A stretch of DNA of 64,000 bases, taken from assembly GCF_003726095.1 (NCBI RefSeq), contig NZ_CP026031.1, positions 2,728,001-2,792,000 of the forward strand, read 5' to 3'. This DNA comes from Niallia circulans (GTDB lineage: Bacteria; Bacillota; Bacilli; Bacillales; Cytobacillaceae). Numbering within the stretch: position 1 is the stretch's first letter; each line of letters opens with the position of its first letter. The position numbers and the translations under genes are program-made. Positions 1 through 13,780 of this stretch are shown one piece after another. A model generated the notes under the pieces. That model worked only from the letters and a program-made list of their open reading frames with translations. It did no database searches and was not told where the DNA came from.

Positions 1-1312
1 CATCCTGTGGCTTTCCATCTTCATCTACAATTACTTTAGATTCTTTAAAGTCAAAATCAATGGCACCACGAGTCATCCGTTTTTTGCGCAGAATAGCTGC
101 TAAATCCTCCATTCGTTCAAACATCGGGACAAGCCCTTCATACTTGGCTCTTAGTTCTTCATCTTTATCATGTAAAATCGAATTCACATCAGCATATGTC
201 ATTCGTTCCGTTGTTTTAATGACACTTTGAAAAATTTCATGGGAAACTACTTCACCATCAGACGTAATTTCCATCTCACAAGAAAGAGTTAAGCGATCAA
301 CCTTTGGATTTAAAGAACAAATTCCATTAGATAAACGGTGCGGAATCATTGGAATAACTCGGTCAACTAAATAAACGCTTGTTCCTCTCTCCTCGGCTTC
401 TACATCTATTGGAGAGTTTTCCGTTACATAGTAAGAAACATCTGCGATATGCACCCCTAATTTATAATTACCGTTCTCTAACATCGTTACTGTAACGGCA
501 TCATCCAAATCCTTCGCATCTGCCCCATCAATTGTGACAATAGTTTCATTGCGCAAATCACGTCTATTGGCAATTTCCTCTTCATCAATCGTATCTGGTG
601 CATTATTCGCTTGTTCTAACACGTTATCTGGAAAGGCAAGTGGTAATCCATGCTTATGTATTACCGATAAAATATCAACACCTGGGTCATTTTTGTGTCC
701 AAGTATTTTAACAACCTCTCCCTCCGCATTCTTTCTGCCTTCAGGATAAGAAGTTAATTTCACGACAACCTTATGCCCTTCTATTGCCCCTTTTGTGCTG
801 CCTTTTGGGATAAAAATATCTGTCGCGATTTTTTTATCATCAGGGATAACAAAGCCAAAATGCTTGCTCTCTGAATATGTACCAACAATTTGCTGGACTC
901 CTCTTTCGATAATTCGTACGATTGTTCCTTCTCTTCTTTGGCCAGAGCTTTCCGAAGTGACACGTGCTAATACAATATCACCATTTAACGCCGTTTTAAC
1001 TTCATTAGGCGGTATAAAAATATCATCCATGCCTTGTTCTTCAGGGATAACAAACGCAAATCCTTTCGCATGACCAGCTAATTTCCCCCGAATAAGGTTC
1101 ATCTTCTCTGGTAATCCATAACGATTGCTCCTTGTCCGAACAACTAGCCCCTTCTCTTCCATCTGTACAAGTGCCTTGACAAAATCTTTAAAGTGAGAAG
1201 AATCCTCTATTCCGAAAGCCTCTTCTAGCTCTTGCACGGTTAGTGGTTTATAGGCTTCATCTTTCATATAAGTTAATAGCTTCTCGACATTTTCTTTAAT
1301 TATATCTTCCAA
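1..1312 (-). CDS. rnr: Ribonuclease R, 5' part (gene runs off the left edge)
   Basis: 3'-to-5' exoribonuclease that degrades structured RNA and works with trans-translation. The frame starts at TTG 1312, eight bases after a strong AAAGGAGG, giving [13 protein letters not shown]. It is open to base 1, so about 437 of the roughly 770-800 residues usual for the family are visible. An N-terminal winged-helix region (~1-70) is followed by cold-shock OB folds (~75-205) and the start of the RNB catalytic domain, with the metal-binding acidic cluster [11 protein letters not shown] at ~261-271. An ATG occurs in frame about 16 codons later but has no good ribosome site. It lies downstream of the esterase gene on the same strand, the usual secG-est-rnr order in Bacillus, where smpB would follow outside the window. 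Confidence 0.95.
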   Translation of the reverse strand, partial: MEDIIKENVEKLLTYMKDEAYKPLTVQELEEAFGIEDSSHFKDFVKALVQMEEKGLVVRTRSNRYGLPEKMNLIRGKLAGHAKGFAFVIPEEQGMDDIFIPPNEVKTALNGDIVLARVTSESSGQRREGTIVRIIERGVQQIVGTYSESKHFGFVIPDDKKIATDIFIPKGSTKGAIEGHKVVVKLTSYPEGRKNAEGEVVKILGHKNDPGVDILSVIHKHGLPLAFPDNVLEQANNAPDTIDEEEIANRRDLRNETIVTIDGADAKDLDDAVTVTMLENGNYKLGVHIADVSYYVTENSPIDVEAEERGTSVYLVDRVIPMIPHRLSNGICSLNPKVDRLTLSCEMEITSDGEVVSHEIFQSVIKTTERMTYADVNSILHDKDEELRAKYEGLVPMFERMEDLAAILRKKRMTRGAIDFDFKESKVIVDEDGKPQD

Positions 1313-1333
1313 ACAAAAAACCTCCTTTGCATC

Positions 1334-2077
1334 TTATTGATTCCAATCTAGTTTTTCTAAAAACTGATAGAAATCTTCAAAAACTTGTTCTTTTTCTTTA
1401 TCATGTGTAATAACATGTCCAGAGTTTTCATACCATTTAATATCTTTTTGAATCGATTCCACTTCTTCATAAATGATATTTGCACTATTTGTATCAATCA
1501 TTTGATCATGTCGTGCCTGAATAACAAAAACTGGTGAATAAATAAGATCAATCGATTCTCTTACTTCTTTGATTAAATTTTGTAATTCTTTTAATGTATT
1601 CATTGGCTTAAATTGAGCCATTTCCTGCTCAATAACTTCTTCTGATTTCTTCTCGCGCTGCTTATAATTACGAGCGTATTCAAGTACGCCTTCATACATG
1701 ACATCTTCACTTTTAATGTACATTGGAGCACACATGGTTACGATACCCTTTACAGGTACAGTGTAACCTAATTTAAGGGAAAATACCCCTCCTAAAGAAA
1801 GACCTCCGACAGCAATTTCTTCAAATCCCATCTCCTTTAAATGCTGGTATGCTTCCGTTACATCCTTCCACCAATCCTTTGGCCCGTATTCCACTAATTC
1901 CTCTGGTGGTACTCCATGTCCTTTATATAAAGGTACATAGCAGGTGTAGCCCTTTGTATTTAAATATCTACCAAGCAAGCGTACATCTGATGTATTCCCC
2001 GTAAAGCCGTGCAATAAAAGCACTGCACGTTTATTATCTCCTTTAAAGGTTAATGGTTTCTGTTCTACTATTTTCAT
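1334..2077 (-). CDS. est: Carboxylesterase, Est30/YvaK family
   Basis: Alpha/beta-hydrolase of 247 residues that cleaves short-chain carboxyl esters; the physiological substrate is not known. The oxyanion-side motif HGFTG is at 23-27 and the nucleophile elbow GLSLGG at 92-97 places the catalytic serine at 94. The Asp of ARHDQMID (191) and the His of NSGHVI (221) complete the triad, each offset two residues from those I recall for Geobacillus Est30. There is no signal peptide, so it is probably cytoplasmic. AAAGGAG stands upstream of ATG 2077. It ends 21 bases before rnr starts and is probably co-transcribed with it. The secG terminator lies upstream. Confidence 0.93.
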   Translation of the reverse strand: MKIVEQKPLTFKGDNKRAVLLLHGFTGNTSDVRLLGRYLNTKGYTCYVPLYKGHGVPPEELVEYGPKDWWKDVTEAYQHLKEMGFEEIAVGGLSLGGVFSLKLGYTVPVKGIVTMCAPMYIKSEDVMYEGVLEYARNYKQREKKSEEVIEQEMAQFKPMNTLKELQNLIKEVRESIDLIYSPVFVIQARHDQMIDTNSANIIYEEVESIQKDIKWYENSGHVITHDKEKEQVFEDFYQFLEKLDWNQ

Positions 2078-2263
2078 TAGATAAACGCTCCTTTGTCTTA
2101 TTATTTTCTCCTTCGCCCTATTCTATAATATAAAGTGACCAATTTATTTGAAAAAGAACTATCCTTCTATTTTAGTAAAAAAGAAAAGAAAGAATCCAGT
2201 CATATGATTACTTCATACTATAGGTCTTTTATAAATCTTATGTACAACTCCATTTGTTTTCCG

Positions 2264-2296
2264 AAAAAAAACCTGACCTTTCTTGGCCAGGTTTTT
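2264..2296 (-). terminator. Rho-independent terminator after secG
   Basis: Arms 2269-2278 and 2285-2294 form a 10-bp stem with one G-U pair and a 6-nt loop. Read on the minus strand it is followed by eight T. A T-run on the other side makes it look bidirectional. Confidence 0.85.
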
Positions 2297-2318
2297 TCAT
2301 CTATACCGAATCTCGTTA

Positions 2319-2555
2319 TTATAGATCAAAATAACTAACTGCAATCGTTAAGACAAAGAATAGAATTGCTAAAACGATTGTTGCATTGTGAAGGATTAAT
2401 TCTAAACCACGTGCTTTTTGTTTACCAAATAACTGCTCTGCACCACCAGAAATTGCTCCAGATAGTCCAGCACTCTTACCATTTTGAAGAAGTACTACTA
2501 CGATTAATGCAATCGCAACGATAATCAATAAAGTAATCAAAACTGTGTGTATCAT
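2319..2555 (-). CDS. secG: Preprotein translocase subunit SecG
   Basis: Small membrane subunit that stimulates SecA-driven export through SecYEG. The ATG at 2555 gives a 78-residue protein ([10 protein letters not shown]...). An upstream in-frame ATG at 2579 would add eight residues, but GGAGGTG at about 2562-2568 is correctly spaced only for 2555, and the result matches the usual Bacillus SecG length. Two hydrophobic segments (~4-24 and ~53-74) flank the conserved loop [17 protein letters not shown] with the family's Gly-rich signature. A terminator follows directly. Upstream lie the long repeat array and then eno. Confidence 0.95.
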   Translation of the reverse strand: MIHTVLITLLIIVAIALIVVVLLQNGKSAGLSGAISGGAEQLFGKQKARGLELILHNATIVLAILFFVLTIAVSYFDL

Positions 2556-2737
2556 ATCAAACACCTCCATTAAAACCAACCTACATTAGTTTAAATGTAT
2601 CATATTTTATGTTTTGTCACAATAGTATGTCGCGTCTTTGTCATAATAATTAGTAGAATACATCATGGGACAGTGGCTAATGATTGAGAAGCCTCTTAAA
2701 CAAGATATATGTTGTTCGTTATGTTTAAGAGTAGAGA

Positions 2738-3491
2738 CAATGGCTTTCTGTTCCCTTCTTCAGCTTTTCTTCTTGTTTGCGGGAACAGAGAACGGCTCTC
2801 TGTTCCCTTCTTCAGCTTTTCTTCTTGTTTGTGGGCACAGACAATGGCTCTCTGTTCCCTTTTTCAGCTTTTCTTCTTGTTTGTGGGCACAGAGAACGGC
2901 TCTCTGTTCCCTTTTTCAGCTTTTCTTCTTGTTTGTGGGCACAGACAATGGCTCTCTGTTCCCTTCTTCAGCTTTTCTTCTTGTTTGCGGGCACAGAGAA
3001 CGGCTCTCTGTTCTCTTCTTCAGCTTTTCTTCTTGTTTGTGGGCACAGAGAATGGCTCTCTGTTCCCTTCTTCAGCTTTTCTTCTTGTTTGCGGGCACAG
3101 AGAACGGCTCTCTGCTCCCTTCTTCAGCTTTTCTTCTTGTTTGCGGGCACAGACAATGGCTCTCTGTTCCCTTTTTCAGCTTTTCTTCTTGTTTGTGGGC
3201 ACAGAGAATGGCTCTCTGTTCCCTTTTTCAGCTTTTCTTCTTGTTTGTGGGCACAGAGAATGGCTCTCTGTTCCCTTTTTCAGCTTTTCTTCTTGTTTGT
3301 GGGCACAGACAATGGCTTTCTGTTCCCTTTTTCAGCTTTTCTTCTTGTTTGCGGGCACAGAGAACGGCTCTCTGTTCCCTTCTTCAGCTTTTCTTCTTGT
3401 TTGTGGGCACAGACAATGGCTCTCTGTTCCCTTTTTCAGCTTTTCTTCTTGTTTGTGGGCACAGACAATGGCTCTCTGTTCCCTTTTTCAG
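2738..3491. repeat. Tandem array of 52-bp hairpin-containing repeats (14 full units plus a partial)
   Basis: The anchor CAGCTTTTCTTCTTG recurs at 2761, 2813, 2865, 2917 and so on to 3437, exactly 52 bp apart with no indel; a truncated unit ends at 3491. Each unit has a pyrimidine-rich stretch on the plus strand (purine-rich on the minus strand, the direction of eno and secG) and an inverted repeat: GGGMACAGAGA, a short loop, then TCTCTGTTCCC. The first complete copy (2781-2807) is a perfect 11-bp stem. Variation is confined to a few sites: the loop-side alleles GAACGG, GAATGG and CAATGG, CTTCTTC versus CTTTTTC, and GTGGG versus GCGGG. No stop codon falls in any plus-strand frame and 52 is not a multiple of 3, so all three frames stay open; coding is unlikely. 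The array fills most of the eno-secG gap. Confidence 0.95.
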
Positions 3492-3561
3492 GTATCCCAG
3501 CCAGCTTATGTCACTGATGGATCCTCCCTCTCTTCTAACAAAAAAACATTCTCTATATAAC

Positions 3562-3606
3562 AAAAAACACCCTAGCATAAAGGGGTCTCCTAAAGCCAGG
3601 GTGTTT
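3562..3606 (-). terminator. Terminator of the glycolytic operon (after eno)
   Basis: Arms 3565-3573 and 3598-3606 (AAACACCCT / AGGGTGTTT) are followed on the minus strand by a T-run. It lies 28 bases after the eno stop codon. Confidence 0.85.
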
Positions 3607-3633
3607 ATCAAGTTAAGTCAAACTTAACTTCAA

Positions 3634-8463
<4,830 letters not shown>

Positions 8464-8490
8464 TATAGGTACCCTCCACTGCATATTTTT

Positions 8491-8519
8491 AAAATAGCGG
8501 AAACAAAGTTGTTTCCGCT
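8491..8519 (-). terminator. Stem-loop between gapA and pgk (partial terminator or mRNA stabiliser)
   Basis: A perfect inverted repeat, AGCGGAAACAA at 8496-8506 against TTGTTTCCGCT at 8509-8519. On the minus strand it is followed by only four T before A-rich sequence. It sits after gapA and before the pgk ribosome site, so partial read-through would give more cggR-gapA than pgk transcript, as known in B. subtilis. Confidence 0.65.
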
Positions 8520-8575
8520 GTTAGATTAAAGGGGGTGCTTATTAACTCGCACATAATTCCATTTATAAAGGGAAA

Positions 8576-9601
<1,026 letters not shown>

Positions 9602-9640
9602 CTAATTTTAAGAGTATTAAATATATAAAGGGATTTCCCA

Positions 9641-10657
9641 TTATATCAACTTTTTTGCGGCTCCTTCATCTGTTATTAAAATAGTTGAAGTTGGTGCTTC
9701 CTTTAGATAAGCACGAATAGCCTTTGACTTCGATGCTCCACCTGCTACAGCGATGATATTAGGTACAGTAGATAAGTCTTCCAGTCTAAGGCCAATTGTT
9801 TGTACCTTGTGGACAACTTCTCCCTCTTCATTAAAATAGTACCCGAATGCTTCGCCAACAGCTTCTGCATTTTTAATCTTTTCTAGGTCACTTTTGCTGG
9901 TATTTCTGCGATTCGCCATTGTAAGCGCCTCGCCAATGCCGTGAACTAAAAGATTTGCGGAACGAATGAGTTTTAACACTTCGCTGATACGAGGGTCTGT
10001 GGAAATGCTTTTGTACATTTCTTCGCTGACCTCATCAGGAGCGTATAAAACCCGATGTTTTGATGCAGTATGATCTGCCATCATGGAACAAATTGTATTC
10101 GCCTGATTTTTGACATCTTCTCCTATTCCACCACGTGCCGGGACAAATAATAATTCCCCATCTGCAATATTAGGCGTCAGTGCCTCTGCAACAGAGGACA
10201 TAGTAGTCCCACCAGTAACTGCGATGATATTATTTCCCTTTAGAAGAGATTTCATACAATTTGCTGTGGCAAGTCCTAATTCTTTTTTTACCCATGGAGA
10301 GTGATCACTGTCTCCAGCTACAATGATAACTCGGTTAATACCTAGTTTTCTTTGCAGTAGCTGCTCCATTTCGTTAATACCCGTTACTTCTCTCATTACA
10401 CTAGAAAGACTTTCCAACACTTCTTCCCCTATCGAAGTGACTGTCATGCCGATGTTTGAAATATGTATAAGCTGCTGCTCCTTTAAAAACTCGACTTCAC
10501 TTCTCAAGACTCTTTCGGTCAGTCCTAGGCTCACTGCCAGACTTCTTCTTCCGACAGGCTGCATATTCTTGATATATTGCAGAATATAGTACCTTTTTTG
10601 CATAACTGTAAGTAAATCAGGTAATAATCTTTTTTGAATCTCAATAAATGAAACCAT
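9641..10657 (-). CDS. cggR: Central glycolytic genes regulator CggR
   Basis: SorC/DeoR-type repressor of the gapA operon; its DNA binding is relieved by fructose-1,6-bisphosphate in B. subtilis. ATG 10657 gives 338 residues (MVSFIEIQKRLLPDLL). A GTG frame from 10678 overlaps the ribosome site GAAGGAG and is not preferred. An N-terminal helix-turn-helix lies at ~35-60 (GRRSLAVSLGLTERVLRSEV). The sugar-binding domain contains VTGGTT and FVPARGG and ends with AVAGGASKSKAI and ITDEGAAKKL. It is the first gene of the glycolytic cluster, 54 bases before gapA. Its operator is recognisable upstream. Confidence 0.96.
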   Translation of the reverse strand: MVSFIEIQKRLLPDLLTVMQKRYYILQYIKNMQPVGRRSLAVSLGLTERVLRSEVEFLKEQQLIHISNIGMTVTSIGEEVLESLSSVMREVTGINEMEQLLQRKLGINRVIIVAGDSDHSPWVKKELGLATANCMKSLLKGNNIIAVTGGTTMSSVAEALTPNIADGELLFVPARGGIGEDVKNQANTICSMMADHTASKHRVLYAPDEVSEEMYKSISTDPRISEVLKLIRSANLLVHGIGEALTMANRRNTSKSDLEKIKNAEAVGEAFGYYFNEEGEVVHKVQTIGLRLEDLSTVPNIIAVAGGASKSKAIRAYLKEAPTSTILITDEGAAKKLI

Positions 10658-10686
10658 GCTTTTGATGCGCTCCTTCACTTACAGTG

Positions 10687-10722
10687 GTCGTCAGAAGTCC
10701 CACATAGACATTTTCCGTCCCG
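10687..10722 (-). promoter_or_regulatory. CggR operator (tandem direct repeat)
   Basis: On the minus strand it reads CGGGAC-N6-TGTC-N4-TGGGAC-N6-CGAC. This follows the B. subtilis CggR operator pattern CGGGAC-N6-TGTC-N4-CGGGAC. It lies between the promoter and cggR, as in B. subtilis, so CggR would act as a roadblock to its own transcription. Confidence 0.88.
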
Positions 10723-10772
10723 GGTACTACAAAAAAATAATTCCTTGCTACAAGAACAATTCTAACACCAGT

Positions 10773-10801
10773 ATAGTATGAATTCAACTGATATGTGTCT
10801 A
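10773..10801 (-). promoter_or_regulatory. Sigma-A promoter of cggR-gapA operon
   Basis: -35 TAGACA (10796-10801) and -10 TACTAT (10773-10778) with exactly 17 bases between them on the minus strand. Transcription would start near 10766, just upstream of the CggR operator. Confidence 0.7.
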
Positions 10802-11280
10802 TTTTTTGTTAAATTTGGCGAAAAAGTGTCGTTCTATCTTTTCATATTATTTGGAAAAAACTAATTATTACTTATGTTATTGATTCGCTAAGAAAATACA
10901 GCTTTAAATATGCTTTTTTTATTATAAAAGCTTTCATTTACTATACTAATCATTTTATGAGAATAACTTTCATCATGATGCACAATCGGTTAAAATTTGG
11001 ATATTTTAGCATTAAACGTCCATACTCTGGATTTTTCAGCCCTAATGATGCGGATATCAACCACACTTCCTTTTTTCCAGCCAATGTTTAATCGGTACTA
11101 CTCACCTGATGTATGATGAAAAAAAGGAGAATACACCTTTGTTACCTCCCGTTATTTCAAGAAGAACTGACAAGATCATAATGAATGCTCTTCATTTTTA
11201 AATAACTTTATTATTCGTGAAAAACTGTTATTTCCGCTACAACAATATTTCAAAGTCAGGTCATTTTATCCCTATATACT
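10802..11280. other. Non-coding gap between cggR promoter and membrane-protein gene
   Basis: AT-rich, with no open frame that I can support on either strand. A 28-codon stretch on the minus strand around 11000-11090 reads like protein but has no start and no recognisable match. It could be decayed sequence. Confidence 0.5.
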
Positions 11281-11425
11281 AAGGAGGTTTCTTTATTGTG
11301 TAGTAAATCCCTTTTAATTCACAATAAATACCCCACTCCTAAGAGCAGGACTTATTTAAGTTTTTTCCCAGAATATTTAGGTGAATACGGAGTTATAATA
11401 ACTAAAAAATTAACAGGAGATTATT

Positions 11426-11899
11426 ATGACCAAAAAAAGTCAGATGTTACTAAACATTATTATGATTATTGTATCTTGGCTTTCCATTCCTTTACTAGGT
11501 AAGCAAACTATAAAGAGATTTTTCCCAGCCACTATTTTTAGTATTATTATGTGTAGCTTAGATCTTCAAATAGGTAAAAGGCTTAAGTGGTGGAGTTTTT
11601 ATAATATTCCTCATTCCACTTTGCAAAATGAAATTCCTTTCCTTATAGGTCCAATGTTATTAATGGCTTTATGCACATTAAAATGGGCTTATGGAAGTTT
11701 TGTGAAGTTCCTGTTATTGAATGCGTTTGGTGGAGTAATATTCACCTTTCCTTTAACAATGTTATTCTCTAAATTAAAATTGTATAGATTAGTAAAAATA
11801 AATCACACACAATTTTTCCTATATTTCTTTTATAAAGCATTTTTTCTTTATGGATTTCAATATTTGTATGAGAAAAGCAAAATAACTAAGGCTTATTAA
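11426..11899 (+). CDS. Uncharacterised four-helix membrane protein
   Basis: 157 residues, not assigned to a named family; function unknown. Four hydrophobic segments are visible at about 8-24, 34-46, 70-88 and 95-116, with a further Phe/Tyr-rich stretch at ~128-145 and a basic tail. KRLKWWSFYNIP lies between helices 2 and 3. AGGAG stands seven bases before ATG 11426, supporting translation. It is the only plus-strand gene between the glycolytic operon and tRNA-Arg, a place where core gene order is interrupted. An overlapping frame from TTG 11296 in another phase has a strong ribosome site (see findings). Composition is more AT-rich than the flanking core genes, consistent with acquired DNA. 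Confidence 0.7.
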   Translation: MTKKSQMLLNIIMIIVSWLSIPLLGKQTIKRFFPATIFSIIMCSLDLQIGKRLKWWSFYNIPHSTLQNEIPFLIGPMLLMALCTLKWAYGSFVKFLLLNAFGGVIFTFPLTMLFSKLKLYRLVKINHTQFFLYFFYKAFFLYGFQYLYEKSKITKAY

Positions 11900-12171
11900 T
11901 TTACACAAATATACTATGTATCGCTGTTTACAGATACTTTATAACCATTACTCTTATTTAAAATTATAATTAAATATGCCCCCACTCCAAATGAGTACAT
12001 ACCACTCCACATATGTTTAGCCATACACATGAAACTATTTTATGGGAATCTAATATTCCGATATAAATTATATGAGTGCTTGCCTCGGAGACACGGACAA
12101 ATCTATTTTATTGAATAATGACAAAGTGAATAGTTTTATGAGAGATTGGTTAAAGCAAATAAAGTGAAATA
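11900..12171. other. Non-coding gap with a 31-codon open fragment
   Basis: AT-rich. The plus-strand frame 12072-12167 (MSACLGDTDKSIL to DWLKQIK) is short, lacks a ribosome site and matches nothing I know. It may be the tail of a lost gene. Nothing else is recognised. Confidence 0.4.
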
Positions 12172-12231
12172 AAATAAGGATTTTTTGAGGAGAGCCGGAC
12201 AAAAAAACACTCCTCAAAAAAATCCTTATTT
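12172..12231. repeat. Long inverted repeat beside tRNA-Arg (terminator-like)
   Basis: Left arm 12172-12192 and right arm 12210-12231 are complementary over about 21 bp with one extra T/A in the homopolymer. The arms are built from AATAAGGA, a T-run, then GAGGAG; the 17-base spacer is T-rich on the minus strand. It lies 14 bases beyond the 3' end of tRNA-Arg on the minus strand, so it may terminate that gene. The length and near-perfect symmetry are unusual. Confidence 0.75.
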
Positions 12232-12244
12232 ATCAACATTTTAG

Positions 12245-12316
12245 CGCCCTCGGAGGGAATCGAACCCCCATTTTAAGAACCGGAATCTTACGTGCTATCC
12301 GTTGCACCACGAGGGC
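12245..12316 (-). tRNA. tRNA-Arg (anticodon CCG)
   Basis: 72-nt cloverleaf on the minus strand. The 7-bp acceptor stem is GCCCTCG/CGAGGGC. The D arm contains AACGGATAGC, the anticodon stem TAAGA/TCTTA encloses TTCCGGT (anticodon CCG), and the T arm contains GGTTCGATTCC. The discriminator is G and CCA is not encoded. In B. subtilis a tRNA-Arg also lies beside clpP. Confidence 0.95.
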
Positions 12317-12515
12317 ATTATGTTAAAGTTACGCTTTCATATTATAAGCGAACATTCCGTATATTGCAATAGAAGATGTTTAAAAAAAGGTGCAGTGGGT
12401 ATCATGGAGAAAGGATTGTAACCGGAATAAAGAGATGGTATTTGATAATAGCTTTCTATATCACCAATAATGAAAAAGATGTCGAATGATATTTTCAGGG
12501 AATCAAGCTTTAACG

Positions 12516-12545
12516 TTTGACCTTAATTGACCATCCGTGTATCAT
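12516..12545 (+). promoter_or_regulatory. clpP promoter with overlapping CtsR operator
   Basis: On the minus strand GGTCAAT-TAA-GGTCAAA (12516-12532) fits the CtsR heptad direct repeat RGTCAAA-NAN-RGTCAAA. On the plus strand -35 TTGACC (12517-12522) and -10 TATCAT (12540-12545) are 17 bases apart. The operator therefore covers the -35 region, giving heat- and stress-inducible repression by CtsR. Confidence 0.88.
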
Positions 12546-12635
12546 TAGGAATACATACAGTTTAGATGTTTTTCATCTGACTGAAGAAACAAATACTTAT
12601 GCTTTTCGAACAGATATTAAAAAGGAGGATTTTAA

Positions 12636-13238
12636 ATGAATTTAATCCCTACAGTTATTGAGCAAACAAATAGAGGAGAACGTGCTTACGATATCTACTC
12701 TCGTTTATTAAAAGACCGTATTATTATGCTGGGCAGTGCTATCGATGATAACGTTGCTAACTCTATCGTATCACAGCTTTTATTCTTAGAAACAGAAAAT
12801 CCTGAAAAAGATGTATCTATTTATATCAACAGCCCTGGTGGAAGCATCACTGCTGGTATGGCAATTTATGATACAATGCAGTATATTAAGCCGGATGTGC
12901 AAACAATTTGTATCGGTATGGCTGCTTCTATGGGTGCATTCTTACTTGCTGCTGGTGCAAAAGGTAAACGTTATGCATTGCCTAATAGTGAAGTGATGAT
13001 TCACCAACCACTTGGCGGAGCACAAGGTCAAGCAACTGAAATTGAAATTGCTGCTAAACGTATCTTATTCCTACGTGATAAATTAAACGGTATTTTATCT
13101 GAGCGTACTGGTCAACCAATGGAGGTAATCGCAAGAGATACAGAACGTGATAACTTTATGACTGCGGAAAGAGCAAAAGAATATGGTTTAGTTGACCATG
13201 TTATCAGTCGTAATTCACTTGAAGACAAGAAAAATTAA
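12636..13238 (+). CDS. clpP: ATP-dependent Clp protease proteolytic subunit
   Basis: Serine peptidase forming the tetradecameric proteolytic chamber used by ClpC, ClpX and ClpE. 200 residues. The catalytic triad is visible as Ser98 (GMAASMG), His123 (MIHQPLGG) and Asp172 (ARDTERD). The N-terminal MNLIPTVIE and the handle region [12 protein letters not shown] are typical. AAAGGAGG precedes ATG 12636. It is monocistronic, with a CtsR-covered promoter upstream and a bidirectional terminator shared with crh downstream. Confidence 0.98.
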   Translation: MNLIPTVIEQTNRGERAYDIYSRLLKDRIIMLGSAIDDNVANSIVSQLLFLETENPEKDVSIYINSPGGSITAGMAIYDTMQYIKPDVQTICIGMAASMGAFLLAAGAKGKRYALPNSEVMIHQPLGGAQGQATEIEIAAKRILFLRDKLNGILSERTGQPMEVIARDTERDNFMTAERAKEYGLVDHVISRNSLEDKKN

Positions 13239-13258
13239 TATAAAAACTCTTAATAATT

Positions 13259-13336
13259 AAAAAAGGCTATTCCAAATTAGATTTCTATAGATGGATATCA
13301 TCTATAAAATTTTCCTATTTGGAACAGCCTTTTTCA
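13259..13336. terminator. Bidirectional terminator between clpP and crh
   Basis: Arms 13260-13277 and 13317-13334 pair over 18 bp with one mismatch and carry A/T runs at both ends, so it serves convergent clpP (+) and crh (-). A second small palindrome (ATAGATG / CATCTAT) sits in the loop. Confidence 0.88.
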
Positions 13337-13360
13337 TTAGGAGAGTATTATTAAGCAGCT

Positions 13361-13609
13361 TTACTTTAATAAACCTGTTAAATTTTGAAGCGCTTCCACT
13401 TCATCACTGCCATCAACTATTAATTTTATTGTTGCCCCTGAATGAATAGCTAGACCCATTATTCCCATAATACTCTTTGCATTCACTCTTCTTCCATCCT
13501 TTTCAATAAATACTTCAGATAAATAATTACTTGCCTCTTGGACAAATAAAGCTGCGGGTCGTGCTTGAAGTCCAGATTTTAAGTCCACTGTAATCTCTTG
13601 CTCTACCAT
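13361..13609 (-). CDS. crh: Catabolite repression HPr-like protein Crh
   Basis: 82-residue paralogue of HPr. When phosphorylated on Ser46 by HPr kinase it acts as a CcpA co-regulator. Ser46 is present in NAKSIMGIMGL, while the position equivalent to HPr His15 is Gln15 (GLQARPA), the hallmark that separates Crh from phosphotransferase HPr. GGGGAGG stands before the start. It lies after whiA, but a clear terminator at 13733-13776 separates them, so it probably has its own promoter in the 170-base gap. HprK, its kinase, is encoded at 30.8 kb. Confidence 0.95.
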   Translation of the reverse strand: MVEQEITVDLKSGLQARPAALFVQEASNYLSEVFIEKDGRRVNAKSIMGIMGLAIHSGATIKLIVDGSDEVEALQNLTGLLK

Positions 13610-13732
13610 CGAACATCCTCCCCTTCACCAATGTAGTAATATATCTATTATACAAGGAAAAGGAAATTTTTGCTCGATTCACCATAAAGAATATTCAGTT
13701 TAGAACAATTTTTCTGATAATAATTTTAAAAA

Positions 13733-13776
13733 ACAAAAATGGATAATATATACCTTTTCTTGATATATTATCCATT
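13733..13776 (-). terminator. Terminator after whiA
   Basis: Arms AATGGATAATATATA (13738-13752) and its complement (13762-13776) enclose a short loop. On the minus strand they are followed by TTTGTTTTTT. It ends the yvcI-rapZ-yvcK-whiA transcript ahead of crh. Confidence 0.88.
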
Positions 13777-13780
13777 CTTA

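Noticed and set aside
2135..2338. 67-codon plus-strand frame between esterase and secG
   Set aside because: It lies over the secG terminator and the secG 3' end and has no ribosome site.
2738..3491. CRISPR array
   Set aside because: The whole unit is repeated without variable spacers and no cas genes are present.
3384..3611. 75-codon minus-strand frame across the array edge and eno terminator
   Set aside because: It runs through the terminator hairpin and repeats and has no ribosome site. It is by-product of repeat sequence.
2665..3627. Three overlapping long plus-strand frames of 246-320 codons rich in FSSCLWAQ-type repeats
   Set aside because: They exist only because the 52-bp repeat unit lacks stop codons in any phase and 52 is not divisible by 3. 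All three phases give the same peptide repeat, with no ribosome site and low-complexity composition.
12245..12316. Protein-coding reading of the tRNA region
   Set aside because: The cloverleaf is complete and in the expected genomic place.
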